In this document: positions 6,889-7,594 of the stretch, piece after piece
How the letters are laid out: the number at the start of each line of letters is the position of its first letter
How positions within the stretch are numbered: position 1 is the stretch's first letter
Source of the DNA: an uncultured Chthoniobacterales bacterium
GTDB lineage: Bacteria > Verrucomicrobiota > Verrucomicrobiae > Chthoniobacterales > UBA10450
Assembly: GCA_955652855.1 (NCBI GenBank)
Contig: CATPCN010000422.1
Coordinates: 1 to 7,594, forward strand
Direction of reading: 5' to 3'
DNA length: 7,594 nucleotides
Made by a program: the position numbers and the translations under genes
The notes under the pieces: model-generated
Databases searched by the model: none
Told to the model about the DNA's origin: nothing
Seen by the model: the letters and a program-made list of their open reading frames with translations, nothing else

Positions 6889-7169
6889 TCAACGTGCGCA
6901 GGATTCCCGCCGTGATCGCGCCATTCGACGCATTGGTGGGAGATCGCAGGCCGGATTGGAATTTAACTGCGGATTGGTCTTGCCCTGCTGATGAACCTTA
7001 CGGCGTCCCGCTGCCGCAACCAGTAAGCGACCGGTTTCGAGCGGTACGTATGTCGGCTTCGGGGTCGTAAGCAGCAAATCATCGGTAGTAACTTTCCTGA
7101 TCCTCTGCATCAACTCGCAACCGTTAAGGCGTTTGGTTGCGAGTCGAGCAGTAGCCTCTGTGGCAGGCC
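6889..7169 (+). other. Stretch without a supported gene, next to the MBL-like gene
   Basis: These 281 bases follow the beta-domain remnant. The plus frame 6837..7070 (INVRRIPAVIAPFDALVGD and onward) and the minus frame 6889..7173 both give readable but unrecognised sequence. They exclude each other, and neither has a ribosome binding site or a domain. The only clear structure is the hairpin at 7113..7144. The stretch probably marks the border between decayed accessory DNA and the chromosomal-looking gene to the right. Confidence 0.4.
7113..7144. terminator. Perfect 10-bp stem-loop beyond the MBL-like gene
   Basis: ACTCGCAACC (7113-7122) is exactly complementary to GGTTGCGAGT (7135-7144), with a 12-base loop. 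It begins 25 bases past the stop of the minus-strand gene ending at 7170, a usual place for a transcription terminator. On that strand no T-run follows, so it would be an atypical terminator. It could instead be a recombination or repeat end. Confidence 0.4.
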
Positions 7170-7594
7170 TCACACGCCCGGAAATGTGTGGACCAATTCC
7201 TGAAGGCGCACTTTGGCGTCGCGCAGAATCGACGCTCCGTCGCCGACGAGCAGCGTGTCGAATTTGAGGTCGAGCAGCGTGCGCACGCTTGCCTTTAGCC
7301 GCGCAGGATCATCCATCACCCTTTCGCGCAGCAGCGCGCACCGGCCCGGCGGATTCCCGATCACCGCGTCGCCCACGATCAGGAGCGAGCGCTCCGGCCA
7401 ATGCAGCGCGACCTCGCCGGGGGATTTGCCGGCGACGGCGACGATGGTCACTGGGCCGATCTTCTCGCCCACGTGCATTTCCCCGTCGATTTCGGCGCCC
7501 TGGCTGCGGGCATGGGAAGCGTCGTCCGGATGGATGAGGGTCGTCGCGCCGGTGTGCGCGCGCACCGCGTTGGCTGAGCGCGAATGGTTACGAT
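7170..7594 (-). CDS. MBL-fold metallo-hydrolase-like protein, C-terminal part (cut by window edge)
   Basis: The frame runs off the right edge, so only the last roughly 140 residues are visible, and the GTG at 7565 is almost certainly internal. Visible blocks in order are NHSRSANAVRAHTGA at the edge, IHPDD, VAVAGKSPGEVALHWPE, LLIVGDAVIGNPPG, DDPARLKASVRTLLDL, then FDTLLVGDGASILRDA and the end. This order and the GDAVIG and GDG blocks fit the C-terminal half of the metallo-beta-lactamase fold. The usual metal ligands look altered. The HxHxDH position seems to read NHSRSA, and the TPGHTPG-type His is replaced by Lys in GKSPGE. Such variants occur in a widespread subgroup of hypothetical MBL proteins, so a different or lost metal site is likely. 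The substrate is unknown. The high G+C content sets it apart from the DNA to its left. Confidence 0.82.
   Translation of the reverse strand, partial: RNHSRSANAVRAHTGATTLIHPDDASHARSQGAEIDGEMHVGEKIGPVTIVAVAGKSPGEVALHWPERSLLIVGDAVIGNPPGRCALLRERVMDDPARLKASVRTLLDLKFDTLLVGDGASILRDAKVRLQELVHTFPGV

Noticed and set aside
6837..7070. Plus-strand 77-residue frame after the beta-domain remnant
   Set aside because: TTG start inside another frame and no recognised domain. It may be protein-like by chance.

Overview
The window looks like an accessory, polymorphic-toxin-type locus from a high-GC proteobacterium, most likely a Burkholderiales- or Xanthomonadales-like host. That is inferred from protein style and composition, not from a marker gene. 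The first half is one very large RHS/YD-repeat protein. Its N-terminus lies at or beyond the left edge, and it ends in a classical RHS core followed by a short variable tail. A missing base near 1060 splits it into two reading frames (1..1127 and 1124..3916).

Three plus-strand genes for membrane-associated proteins follow: an 83-residue two-helix protein whose GTG start overlaps the RHS stop (GTGA), a lipoprotein-signal protein with three C-terminal membrane helices (4553..5329), and a five-helix protein (5721..6200). The two-helix protein is the best candidate for an immunity partner of the RHS tail, because in RHS loci the immunity gene sits directly after the toxin end. The other two could be accumulated or orphan partners, but no sequence motif proves it.

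Between and after these genes the DNA looks like a decayed scrap heap. A short minus-strand coding remnant lies at 5483..5635. A low-confidence minus-strand membrane-protein ORF lies at 6366..6662. The C-terminal piece of a Cys/Gly-patterned beta domain lies at 6646..6888 on the plus strand. Several stretches hold no gene I can support. A perfect 10-bp hairpin at 7113..7144 lies just beyond the last gene.

The right edge (7170..7594, minus strand) is the C-terminal part of an MBL-fold-like hydrolase. One sampled line in it is about 73% G+C, against about 58% in sampled RHS repeats and about 47-52% in the RHS tail. This suggests that ordinary chromosomal backbone resumes near 7170 and that everything to its left is a mosaic accessory island. 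No rRNA, tRNA, CRISPR array or intact insertion sequence was recognised.
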